From positions 79,983 to 143,982 of the forward strand of contig PBTY01000055.1 of the NCBI GenBank assembly GCA_002729235.1: DNA of 64,000 nucleotides, read 5' to 3'. Shown piece after piece: positions 17,512-25,909 of this stretch. This stretch comes from Rickettsiales bacterium (GTDB taxonomy: Bacteria > Bacteroidota > Bacteroidia > Cytophagales > Cyclobacteriaceae). Made by a program: the position numbers and the translations under genes. The first letter of the stretch is position 1; each line of letters opens with the position of its first letter. The notes under the pieces were generated by a model. That model was not told where the DNA came from. It made no database searches and saw nothing but the letters and a program-made list of their open reading frames with translations.

Positions 17512-18504
17512 CTAATGACGAGCTTTTTTGAGTCTCATGGCCTGAATAAGCCATTTTGGTACTTTTTTGTGAGGTGATTTATTTTTCAAATTAATGATAA
17601 TTCCTAGATTTTTAAAGATAGGAATGCGGTGAGTTTCTACCATTTCGATGAGGTAGCCATCAGGATCCTCCAAGTACCCCCAATATCCATAGGCATCACC
17701 CATCCGGAAGTTTTCATCAGATAATATGGTAAAAGGTGAAATTTCTGAGAAGTATTTCACCCACGATTTCAAATTGAAAACATCAAAACATAGATGAATG
17801 AAACCAGGATCCCCCCAGTACCTATTCTCAAAGATTTTTCTGGCATTTCTGTCTTTCCGCTGGATCAAAACGATCTCATTATGACCAAAGAAAGCTCCGA
17901 ATCTGCCATTTGATTTGATGGTGGACGAAAGAGTGCACTCAAGAGTGAGATCTGTTTCTGACTGATGGGTTAGGGAATAACCGAAGTGTTGATAAAAGAT
18001 TAGTGACGTATCCAGGTCTGACACTCCAATTGTGCACCCCTTAACTCCAGTAGAAATGGCACTGGAATGAAGCAAGGCGTCTTCTTTAATATGAATGATG
18101 TTTTGGAATGGATCCATTATGGAAATCTCCCTCTGACTGATTGCGGAGTGCTCGATTTTCAATCGGTCAAGATGGCGCATGAATTCCTTCAGATCGCAAC
18201 TAAGCAGTGTGATGTAATTAATTCCCAGATCACCCCTCTGGATAGGTTTTTCTATATATTGAGGTGGATGCTCGGTATGCTGCCATAGCTCAAATCCACC
18301 TCCACCATGTTTGTTGATTAAAATGACGGCAGATTTGTTTCTAGATCTACCTCCCATATAAGGTGCCATATGTGTGGCTGGGTGATGGTCTTCCAGTACT
18401 TTGATGTTGGCCAATAACACCCTGGCATACCACTTCTCTGCTTCTACAATATCTGTAACCCCAATTCCAACTTGCTGAATGCCATAAAGAAGTTTATCCG
18501 CCAT
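17512..18504 (-). CDS. VOC (glyoxalase-fold) family protein with two domains
   Basis: This 330-residue protein contains two VOC modules, about 5-145 and 155-295. The second has GFIHLCFDV (His) and EDPDGYLIEMVE (Glu), positions used as metal ligands in this superfamily; the first has Gln in place of an expected His in QQVGIGV. The two-module form is used by extradiol and hydroxyphenylpyruvate-type dioxygenases and by some lactoylglutathione lyase relatives; the substrate cannot be told. The start is set at MADKLLYGIQQVG; an upstream in-frame ATG at 18546 would add 14 atypical residues. It is divergent from dnaX. Confidence 0.78.
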   Translation of the reverse strand: MADKLLYGIQQVGIGVTDIVEAEKWYARVLLANIKVLEDHHPATHMAPYMGGRSRNKSAVILINKHGGGGFELWQHTEHPPQYIEKPIQRGDLGINYITLLSCDLKEFMRHLDRLKIEHSAISQREISIMDPFQNIIHIKEDALLHSSAISTGVKGCTIGVSDLDTSLIFYQHFGYSLTHQSETDLTLECTLSSTIKSNGRFGAFFGHNEIVLIQRKDRNARKIFENRYWGDPGFIHLCFDVFNLKSWVKYFSEISPFTILSDENFRMGDAYGYWGYLEDPDGYLIEMVETHRIPIFKNLGIIINLKNKSPHKKVPKWLIQAMRLKKARH

Positions 18505-18655
18505 TATTAAAGCTACTTTTTTAGTAGTAAGATATAGACAGGTCATTTAGTTTAAAATTCACTTCAATGCCACCTTTTAATATCTGTGGAAAATTAATCC
18601 CAAGATTAATCGCAATTCATTCGACCATTCCCACCAATTCAATTAATTTTCCGTC

Positions 18656-19783
18656 GTGGAAAGTTTCGTAGTATCGGCACGGAAATACAGACCGCTTGGG
18701 TTTGATGAGGTAGTAGGCCAGGAGCATATTACTACCACATTAAAGAACGCCATTGATAACAATCATTTGGCGCAGGCACTCTTATTTTGTGGTCCTAGAG
18801 GTGTCGGTAAAACCACTTGTGCTCGAATCATGGCTAGAATGGTCAATGGGTTCGAAGCAGAAAATGGTGAAGCTGCTGCGAATAATTTCAACATCTATGA
18901 ATTAGATGCCGCTTCCAATAACTCTGTGGATGATATCAGAAATCTGATTGATCAGGTTAGGTATCCACCTCAGCAAGGAAAATACAAAGTCTATATCATA
19001 GATGAGGTTCACATGCTATCCACTCAGGCCTTCAATGCTTTTTTGAAGACTTTGGAAGAACCGCCTTCTTATGCCATTTTCATTCTGGCAACCACGGAAA
19101 AGCATAAAGTAATACCTACTATTCTCTCAAGATGTCAGATTTATGATTTCAATAGAATTGAGATCAATGACATGGTAGTGCAATTGCAAAAAATTGCTGA
19201 AAAAGAAGGAGTAGATGCAGAACCAGAAGCATTGCATTTGATTGCCCAAAAAGCGGATGGTGCTATGCGAGATGCTCTGTCTATCTTTGATTTGATCGTA
19301 ACCTTCTCTTCTGATAGCAAGGTTACATACCAAAATACGATCAAGAATCTTCATATTCTTGATTATGATTATTACTTCAAACTTGGTGATTTCTTCGCTG
19401 CAGAAGATATGTCAGGTGCGTTGTTGCTATTTGATGAAATTCTCAGAAATGGATTTGATGGGCATAATTTCCTTGTGGGTCTACAGGAGCATTTCAGGAA
19501 TTTACTAGTTTGTAAAAATCCAAATACACTGAAGTTGATGGAAGTTCCTGAGAATTCTATGGATAAGTACCAGGAGCAAGCAAATGCATTGAGTAGTTCT
19601 TATCTATTAACTGGTTTGAATTTGATGAATCAGGTGGACTTGAACTACAAGCAAAGCAAAAACCAGCGGTTGCATGTGGAGCTTTGCCTAATGAAGCTTT
19701 CGCAACTAAATAATGCGATAAAACTAAGTCAGTTTGGCGGCTCCAATGGTGATGGGGCAAAAAAAAAAGTAGCGGTGAATTAA
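18656..19783 (+). CDS. dnaX: DNA polymerase III gamma/tau, N-terminal (gamma-like) frame
   Basis: The 375-residue frame covers the clamp-loader ATPase: MESFVVSARKYRP start (GTG codon), Walker A GPRGVGKTT (about 45), Walker B YIIDEVHML (about 119), and sensor GAMRDALSIFD. It ends soon after an A10 run with the residues KKKVAVN. A second frame carrying the tau-specific C-terminal part (19810-20388) follows in the -1 register. Normal translation would therefore give a gamma-like short form, and slippage at A10 the full tau of about 577 residues. The usual four-Cys zinc module after Walker A is absent (MVNGFEAENGEAAANNFNIYEL). Confidence 0.93.
   Translation: MESFVVSARKYRPLGFDEVVGQEHITTTLKNAIDNNHLAQALLFCGPRGVGKTTCARIMARMVNGFEAENGEAAANNFNIYELDAASNNSVDDIRNLIDQVRYPPQQGKYKVYIIDEVHMLSTQAFNAFLKTLEEPPSYAIFILATTEKHKVIPTILSRCQIYDFNRIEINDMVVQLQKIAEKEGVDAEPEALHLIAQKADGAMRDALSIFDLIVTFSSDSKVTYQNTIKNLHILDYDYYFKLGDFFAAEDMSGALLLFDEILRNGFDGHNFLVGLQEHFRNLLVCKNPNTLKLMEVPENSMDKYQEQANALSSSYLLTGLNLMNQVDLNYKQSKNQRLHVELCLMKLSQLNNAIKLSQFGGSNGDGAKKKVAVN
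19759..19768 (+). other. A10 run: likely dnaX slippage or frameshift site
   Basis: Ten consecutive A read as GCA AAA AAA AAA G in frame 0. The -1 frame has a stop at 19750-19752 and opens only after it; the 0 frame stops at 19781-19783. A shift joining the two frames must occur inside this 30-base window, and the A10 run is the only slippery sequence in it. Confidence 0.75.
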
Positions 19784-19809
19784 AGCCTGAAGCGAGCTCT
19801 ACTCCGCAA

Positions 19810-20388
19810 ATGCCTACAGACATTCCCCCACAATCCAGTCCAGAACCAACACCGAATCAGGTTCCTCCAATAACTAGCATTCCCAAAATCAAAGTTCCTG
19901 GACCTTCTAGTACTGAAAGTAAGGAAACTCCTAGTCTATTTAGACGAGATAAAAGTGCGACCCCTGCAGAGGAGGATAAAAAAGACGTGCCAAGCAAACC
20001 TTTGTTGGAGGAACGTAGCACCGCGTTTAGTGAGGAGCAGGTGGTGTCTGTATGGGAGCAGTTCAAAAGTGAGCGAATAAGCGCCGGTGCATCTGATACA
20101 GAAAAATTGGTGCTGGATAGAAATGTAATAAAATCAGGAGAGGTATCTATCAAGATAACACTGGAGAGTCAACTGGAAAATAGTATTTTGGATAAGTTTG
20201 AGGTTGATTTAATCCGTTATTTTAGGAAAAAATTGGACAATACCTTTGTGCAGTTGGAGCGTGAGGTCAGTGAACACGTTACTGCTAAGAATTTGTACAC
20301 ATCTAAGGAGAAGTTTGAATATATGGCAAATCTTAATCCTGCTCTTCGCGAAATGAAAGACCGCTTAGGTCTTGATTTTGAGTATTAA
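19810..20388 (+). CDS. dnaX: DNA polymerase III tau C-terminal part, -1 frame of dnaX
   Basis: The frame is open from 19753 and continues the dnaX product after a -1 shift; the first ATG is at 19810, but an independent start is unlikely. The segment begins with a Pro/Ser/Thr-rich linker (about 90 residues) and ends with a conserved alpha/beta C-terminal domain (EEQVVSVWEQFKSER, then SISIKITLES-like strands and LNPALREMKDRLGLDF) similar to the C-terminus of Bacteroidota DnaX. That domain should tie the clamp loader to the polymerase. If the shift does not occur in vivo, the gene would make only the short form. Confidence 0.75.
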   Translation: MPTDIPPQSSPEPTPNQVPPITSIPKIKVPGPSSTESKETPSLFRRDKSATPAEEDKKDVPSKPLLEERSTAFSEEQVVSVWEQFKSERISAGASDTEKLVLDRNVIKSGEVSIKITLESQLENSILDKFEVDLIRYFRKKLDNTFVQLEREVSEHVTAKNLYTSKEKFEYMANLNPALREMKDRLGLDFEY

Positions 20389-20515
20389 TTAACTGAAGAA
20401 AGATCCTTTGTGTAAGCTTTCGACTCATTGAACCACAGATATTCCTGATTAGACGATAAATACTTGACCCTTTGAAATACTCTAGCGAACTTTCATTCCT
20501 TAAAGAACTTATTGT

Positions 20516-20893
20516 ATGAAGTTACGCGCTATTTCTATTGATGATGACCCAACTTCGATCTTGATGGTCAAGCAGCTGGCAGAGAAAACTGAAAACCTTG
20601 AATTAGTAAATACCTATCAAGATGCAGTGAAAGGAGCTGCTGGTATTATCCTGGATAAACCAGATGTGTTGTTCCTGGATATCGAGATGCCGGAGTTTAA
20701 CGGGATAGAAATAATGAGATCTTTGATGAAGCCTCCAAAAATCATTGTGATTTCTGGAAATCCAAACTTCAAAGACAAAGCATTAGAGCTTAATGCAGTT
20801 ACATTCATCTCAAAGCCACCAGAAGAGGCTGAATTCAAAAAAGCAGTAGAAAAAGTTAGAGATATTTTCAATCAGGAATTGGCTAACGCTTGA
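20516..20893 (+). CDS. Single-domain response regulator (receiver)
   Basis: This 125-residue protein is a receiver domain only: acidic pair DDD near residue 9-11, phosphoacceptor Asp in VLFLDIEMPEFNG (about 55), Thr/Ser switch in VISGN (about 81) and the conserved Lys in FISKPP (about 101). There is no DNA-binding or enzymatic domain, so it may act through protein contact or as part of a phosphorelay. No kinase is adjacent; the two-component pair at 43-45 kb has its own regulator. It has a terminator downstream. Confidence 0.88.
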   Translation: MKLRAISIDDDPTSILMVKQLAEKTENLELVNTYQDAVKGAAGIILDKPDVLFLDIEMPEFNGIEIMRSLMKPPKIIVISGNPNFKDKALELNAVTFISKPPEEAEFKKAVEKVRDIFNQELANA

Positions 20894-20926
20894 TCACCAA
20901 CCTTGGTGTTAGCTGAGTGATTGAAG

Positions 20927-20955
20927 AAGTCAGGTTGTATACAGCCTGACTTTTA
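20927..20955 (+). terminator. Terminator after the receiver gene
   Basis: AAGTCAGG / CCTGACTT form an 8-bp stem with a 10-base loop, followed by TTTTATTTTTT on the + strand. It lies between the convergent receiver and transglycosylase genes. Confidence 0.75.
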
Positions 20956-22980
20956 TTTTTTGCGAACTTTTAGTTCATCACCTACAGATAAATTAGAGTC
21001 GGACATGTTGTTCAGTTTCATAATCTCCTCAACAGTCATGTCAAATTTCAAACTGATTTTGTAAAGACTATCTCCACCTTTTACAGTATATGTGCTGTAT
21101 GGTTGTTCCTTTTTATCCCCGACAATTAGTTGCTGTTCGGGTTGTATTTGGTTAGGGTCATCCAATCCATTCCATTCGAGAATCTGTGCGACTGTAACAT
21201 CATATTTTTTGGAAATTGCCCATAGGCCTTCACCAGGTTGCACAATATGAATTTGTGATGTTTTTGATTCTTTTTGGTCAACTCCTGTATCCTTTTTCAC
21301 GTTATCAACTTTTCCACTGAGTTCGGCAATCGTTTCGTTTTCGGGAGCTTTAACAGGAATGGCTGAATAATTTTGTTTAGGTCTATAGATCACTATTTCG
21401 TCACCTATGCTTAAGGTGCTATTAGTGTGGCGTCCATTCCAATCAGCTATTTCACTAACCTCCACATTGTATCTTTTTGAAAGAGCGTGAAATGTTTCTC
21501 CAGGTTGTATGATGTGTATTATTCTATCTCCATCAGGAATGTTTTTGGGCTCAAAGCGCTCTTCATCAGTGAATTTTTCTGGTTCAGAGACTTCAGGTTC
21601 TGTCTTTACAACGATCGGCTCTCGTGTCTTAATTGGTGTTTTTACGGTTTTATTACCAGATATTCTGGGTTTCTCTACTTTATGATATTCAACTGGTATA
21701 TCTGAAGGTCGCTTTTTATGGAGCCACATGAGTCTCCCGGGTTTAAGTGTCTCATTGTCGCTCATGCGGTTACGCTTCTTGAGCTGATCTAGTTTGATTC
21801 CGTATTTCTGGGAAATTTCCCACAAACTTTCGTCGTATTGTGCCACATGATGGTAGATGGCAGATTTGTTCTTCTTCCTGCTGACATAATAGATTTGACC
21901 AGCCTGAACAGTTGCTGTACTCTTCATGTCATTGTAATTCAGAAATCTGGAAGGATCAATTCCTGCCTTTTTGGAGAGTGACTGCACATCATCACCATTC
22001 GACGCCATCGTAGCCTGGATCCCATTCACTTTAAGGAAAACGGATTGCTTTTTGGAAATGATGTCACCTGCAATTCTATCTGGGTAATTATTTTTTTCAG
22101 GTTCTTTTATGGATCGAGACAAAGGAGGATTACCGCTTTTGTCTTTGCTATTGCCTTGTGCGAGCAGGTCGGGGATCTTTCCAGTCATTGGTACAATGAC
22201 AGTGTATTGTTTATCATCTGGTACTTTACCATGCAATAGCCATTTATTGTAGTCTTTTGTCAGATCTTCATCTGCACTTAGTTCTTTTGCTACCTGTTCA
22301 ATGGATTTACCTTCTCCACGAGTATATTCTGCTAGCTTTAGTCCTTCACTGTGTGGCTCACCGATTTCATTTTGAAAAGCGATGACGTGTGCGATATACT
22401 TCAAAACATACCAATGTGTTTTCTTAGTGATGGTCAATTTGTCGGACCCAAAATTCTCCTTATCAACATATTGTTTGGCTCCACCAGGGCCGGCCTGATA
22501 GGCACTCACAGCATAAATCCAGTTATTAAAAAAGAAGTTGTTTCGTTTGAAGTATTTAGCAGCGCCTCTTGTAGCTGAGACGATATTTTTACGTTCGTCA
22601 ATCTTAGAATCTACCCGAAGCCCAACTTCACGAGCTGTGAAATCTTTGAACTGCCAATAACCAACAGCATTGGAAGAAGAAACCGCGTCTGATATCAATG
22701 CACTTTCTTGAATTGCCAGGTATTTAAGATCTTCAGGGACTCCCTCTTCTCTCAGTACTCGTTCTACAATCGGGAAATAGAGATTAACGCGATCCAGCTT
22801 TATTCTAAAATATTTATCACTTGCTCTTAGCGCATTGACATGCTTTTGTATCTCCTCTTGTGCATCGCCATTGATTTTAAGTTTCACACCAGCAATTTCA
22901 ATAGATGAAGGTACCTGAGGTGTCTCACCTAAAAGTGAAGTAGATAGTATGCAAGTAATGACAAGTACTAGTATTCTCAT
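20953..22980 (-). CDS. Lytic transglycosylase with SLT domain and LysM repeats (MltD-like)
   Basis: This 675-residue secreted protein has a signal peptide (MRILVLVITCILSTSLLG), a family 23-type transglycosylase domain (about 65-195) with the catalytic Glu in AIQESAL and the GYWQF and AYQAGPGG motifs, then four clear LysM repeats near 385-430, 490-535, 585-630 and 632-675, plus a fifth divergent one near 310-360. It should cut peptidoglycan strands, held to the wall by LysM. The gene overlaps the upstream O-methyltransferase by 4 bases (ATGA). Confidence 0.92.
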   Translation of the reverse strand: MRILVLVITCILSTSLLGETPQVPSSIEIAGVKLKINGDAQEEIQKHVNALRASDKYFRIKLDRVNLYFPIVERVLREEGVPEDLKYLAIQESALISDAVSSSNAVGYWQFKDFTAREVGLRVDSKIDERKNIVSATRGAAKYFKRNNFFFNNWIYAVSAYQAGPGGAKQYVDKENFGSDKLTITKKTHWYVLKYIAHVIAFQNEIGEPHSEGLKLAEYTRGEGKSIEQVAKELSADEDLTKDYNKWLLHGKVPDDKQYTVIVPMTGKIPDLLAQGNSKDKSGNPPLSRSIKEPEKNNYPDRIAGDIISKKQSVFLKVNGIQATMASNGDDVQSLSKKAGIDPSRFLNYNDMKSTATVQAGQIYYVSRKKNKSAIYHHVAQYDESLWEISQKYGIKLDQLKKRNRMSDNETLKPGRLMWLHKKRPSDIPVEYHKVEKPRISGNKTVKTPIKTREPIVVKTEPEVSEPEKFTDEERFEPKNIPDGDRIIHIIQPGETFHALSKRYNVEVSEIADWNGRHTNSTLSIGDEIVIYRPKQNYSAIPVKAPENETIAELSGKVDNVKKDTGVDQKESKTSQIHIVQPGEGLWAISKKYDVTVAQILEWNGLDDPNQIQPEQQLIVGDKKEQPYSTYTVKGGDSLYKISLKFDMTVEEIMKLNNMSDSNLSVGDELKVRKK

Positions 22981-23615
22981 AATTTTCTAAGAACCATTAA
23001 GCCATCACGTATTGGAAATAAAACGTTTTGTACTCCGGGGTGTTCGTGAACCAAACGATTAAACGCTCGCATGGATTCAGTTGCTTTATCCTTTTTATCA
23101 TCCTCTGCCACTTTTCCACTCCATAGCACATTGTCAATTACTATGAATCCACCAGCTTTTACATTGGGAAGAGTCATTTCAAAGTATGCTGGATAACTTC
23201 CTTTGTCTGCGTCAATAAATACCATATCCCATTCATAACTCAAAGTGGGGATGATTTCTTGTGCATTGCCTATCCGAAATTCGATTATATCCTTGTAGGG
23301 TGATTGAGAAAAGTAACCATTCACCTGATCTTCTAGTTCCTCATTGACATCAATGGTAATGAGTTTACCATTAGGTTGTATACCCTCCGCCAGGCAAAGA
23401 GCGGAGTATCCTGTGTAGGTGCCAATTTCCAGAATATTGGTTGGTTTGATCATGTGACTGATCATGGATAACACCCTTCCTTGTAGGTGACCCGAAAGCA
23501 TTCTGGGTTTTAAAACGTTGAGGTGAGTTTCACGGTTAATTTGACGCAACAAACCATTTTCCGCTTCAGTATTTTCTTCTATGTAGACTTGAAGATGCTC
23601 AGGTAGAAAATCCAT
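22977..23615 (-). CDS. Class I SAM-dependent O-methyltransferase (caffeoyl-CoA OMT family)
   Basis: This 212-residue protein has the SAM-binding glycine motif LEIGTYTGYSALCLAEG (about 61-77), acidic motif ITIDVNEE, the metal-binding FIDADKGSYPAYFE (about 134-147) and DNVLW, all as in the divalent-metal-dependent caffeoyl-CoA/catechol OMT group. The methyl acceptor is unknown. It is co-transcribed with the transglycosylase gene downstream and lies 32 bases after the M16 protease gene. Confidence 0.9.
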   Translation of the reverse strand: MDFLPEHLQVYIEENTEAENGLLRQINRETHLNVLKPRMLSGHLQGRVLSMISHMIKPTNILEIGTYTGYSALCLAEGIQPNGKLITIDVNEELEDQVNGYFSQSPYKDIIEFRIGNAQEIIPTLSYEWDMVFIDADKGSYPAYFEMTLPNVKAGGFIVIDNVLWSGKVAEDDKKDKATESMRAFNRLVHEHPGVQNVLFPIRDGLMVLRKL

Positions 23616-23647
23616 AGTACAAAATTAATAGATTTTCTACCTTCCTT

Positions 23648-24880
23648 CTACTTTGGGATGAAAGTTAACTGGCTCATTTCTTCTTTATTGAAGTTTGATC
23701 TCGCCAATTCCATCAAATGTTCAGCACTTGCCTGATCAATTCTGTCAAATAGTTCGTTGATATCAGGTATACGATTTAGGTCCAGCATACTTTTAGCCAT
23801 CATGAGCATCATGGCATTATTGTTCTCCTCGGACATGGCCAATTGTCCTTTCAATTGCTGTTTGGCTTTATGCAGCTGCATGTGACCAAGAGGGTTCTTT
23901 TTTAGCAAGTCAAATTCTTTTTCAATGAGTTTTAAGCTCTTCTTCAAGTTTTTGGGATCTGTAGCGAAGTAGATGGCTAAAGATCCAGTCTCTATGTAAG
24001 GAGTATAACTTGCATCTATTCCATAAACGAATCCATGTTTTTCTCTCAATGAAAGGTTGAGTCGTGAATTCATACTCGGACCTCCTAGAATATTAATTAA
24101 TAGAAAGAAAGGGATTCTATTCTCATCTTTTAATCCATAACTCGTTCTGCCCAGGGCTACATGAGCCTGAGTAATAGGCTTCTCGATCGTTTGTACAATT
24201 GGTGCCGTTTCAGTGAAGTAATTTCTTTGAGGTGTGTGGTTTTTATGTGGTATTTCTTGTAGGTATTTTTCAGCAAGACGCTTTAGCTTTTTAGCTGAAT
24301 AATTTCCAACACTTGAAAGAATAATTCTTTCCGTATTGAGATTTTTCTTCAAAAATTCCTTGAAATCTCCTTGTTTGAATCGGCTAACAGTATCTGTAGT
24401 TCCAAGAATGTTGCTTCCAAGTGGATGGTTATGAAAAACAATTTCATCAAAAACATCTTGAATAGCATCTTCTGGAGTATCTCGATACATAGCCATCTCT
24501 TCCAGAATTACCATTCGTTCTTTTTCAATTTCCTTTTCAGGGAATGTGGAATTGAAGGTAATGTCCGCAAGAAGTTCTACTGCTTTGTCCAGGTGATTGT
24601 CAAGGATGGAAGCATAAAAGCATATTTTTTCTCGGGTGGTATAGGCATTGAGCTCTCCTCCCAGAGAATCCAGTCGATTGATAATGTGGAATGATTTGCG
24701 CTTTTTTGTGCCTTTAAAAGCCATATGCTCCCAGAAATGAGCAATCCCTTGCTCCTCAGGGGCTTCATCACGGCTGCCAATGTCCAGCATGATACCCACA
24801 TGGGCAATTTTGGTGTTGCTTATCTGCTTGTGAATAATCCGAATACCATTCGGCAACTCAATCAACTCATGATCATTCAT
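23648..24880 (-). CDS. M16 family zinc metallopeptidase
   Basis: This 410-residue insulinase-family peptidase has the inverted zinc motif HFWEH (about 48-52) with the downstream Glu region ELLADITFNSTFPEKEIEKE (about 107-126), and an inactive-half C-terminal domain (GGPSMNSRLNLSLREKHGFVY). It resembles mitochondrial-processing-peptidase-like bacterial proteins. No signal peptide is seen, so it is probably cytoplasmic. It is divergent from the GT9 gene at 24924. Confidence 0.93.
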   Translation of the reverse strand: MNDHELIELPNGIRIIHKQISNTKIAHVGIMLDIGSRDEAPEEQGIAHFWEHMAFKGTKKRKSFHIINRLDSLGGELNAYTTREKICFYASILDNHLDKAVELLADITFNSTFPEKEIEKERMVILEEMAMYRDTPEDAIQDVFDEIVFHNHPLGSNILGTTDTVSRFKQGDFKEFLKKNLNTERIILSSVGNYSAKKLKRLAEKYLQEIPHKNHTPQRNYFTETAPIVQTIEKPITQAHVALGRTSYGLKDENRIPFFLLINILGGPSMNSRLNLSLREKHGFVYGIDASYTPYIETGSLAIYFATDPKNLKKSLKLIEKEFDLLKKNPLGHMQLHKAKQQLKGQLAMSEENNNAMMLMMAKSMLDLNRIPDINELFDRIDQASAEHLMELARSNFNKEEMSQLTFIPK

Positions 24881-24923
24881 AGGGGCGCAAATTTACTAAT
24901 TTTATACCTCTCAAACGTATTTT

Positions 24924-25874
24924 ATGCAAATACTGATTATTCAAACAGCGTTTATTGGTGACGTGGTACTCGCAACTCCTTTGGCAGAAAAACTACATCA
25001 GTACTTTCCACAGGCTGCGATTGACTTTTGTGTGCGAAAAGGGAATGAAGGTTTGTTTGATCAACATCCATTTGTAAGGAAAGTCCATTTATTAGACAAA
25101 TCAAGGAAAACAATTGGTTTGTATCAATTGATCAAAGAGTTTCGATCTATCAAATATGATTTGATCATTAACCTACATCGATTTCTAAGTAGTGGTTTAT
25201 TGACAGTGTTATCTGGAGCTGACCAAACCATTGGGTTTAGGAAAAACCCAGTTTCTTTTTTCTATTCGGAACAGTATTCTCATGACTTTGATGGAACACA
25301 TGAAGTGGAGAGAAATCTTAGATTGATTCAAGGAATTACCGATAAGGAGACCCAGCGTCCAAAACTCTATGTGGAGCATTTGTCTACATCGATTAAGGAG
25401 AGGTTTGGAGAAGAGTATGTGGTCATTGCACCAGGGTCTGTTTGGGAAACCAAGAAATTACCATTGAGTAAGTGGGTGGAATTGATCAAGGAAAAATTAG
25501 TAGATAAAAAGATTTTTTTAATTGGGGGTAAGGGTGATCGAAGTGATTGCGAAATCATAGTCAATCAGACATTGGGTTGTCAAGTACAAAATGTGGCTGG
25601 AGAGCTCAAATTGCTGGAATCAGTCACCCTAATTAGGGGGGCATCCATGAATTATGTCAATGATTCTGCCCCTTTGCATTTTGCTTCAGCTGTAAATGCG
25701 CCGGTAACAGCCGTATTTTGTTCCACAATTCCCCGATTTGGATTTGCACCTTTGTCAGATAAATCGTTTATTGCTGAAAGCAGTGAACACCTCTCATGTC
25801 GTCCATGTGCTATTCATGGTAGGAAAAAATGCCCTGAAGGACATTTTCGATGTGGGAATACAGTTATTTTGTGA
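24924..25874 (+). CDS. Glycosyltransferase family 9 (heptosyltransferase-like)
   Basis: This 316-residue GT-B enzyme starts QILIIQTAFIGDVVLATPLA and has the donor-site motif NDSAPLHFASAVNAP (about 248). It ends in the same Cys pattern as the other GT9 gene in this window (CRPC-x7-C-x6-C). It probably adds heptose or a related sugar to the lipopolysaccharide core at the inner face of the membrane. The 43-base gap to the divergent M16 gene must contain its promoter. The AraC gene starts 35 bases downstream. Confidence 0.88.
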   Translation: MQILIIQTAFIGDVVLATPLAEKLHQYFPQAAIDFCVRKGNEGLFDQHPFVRKVHLLDKSRKTIGLYQLIKEFRSIKYDLIINLHRFLSSGLLTVLSGADQTIGFRKNPVSFFYSEQYSHDFDGTHEVERNLRLIQGITDKETQRPKLYVEHLSTSIKERFGEEYVVIAPGSVWETKKLPLSKWVELIKEKLVDKKIFLIGGKGDRSDCEIIVNQTLGCQVQNVAGELKLLESVTLIRGASMNYVNDSAPLHFASAVNAPVTAVFCSTIPRFGFAPLSDKSFIAESSEHLSCRPCAIHGRKKCPEGHFRCGNTVIL

Positions 25875-25909
25875 GTTATGTGATTGCAATCATATAACCT
25901 GACGTGCTA

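Noticed and set aside
24371-24694. 107-codon + strand frame inside the M16 protease gene
   Set aside because: Antisense to the conserved zinc-site region, no motif.
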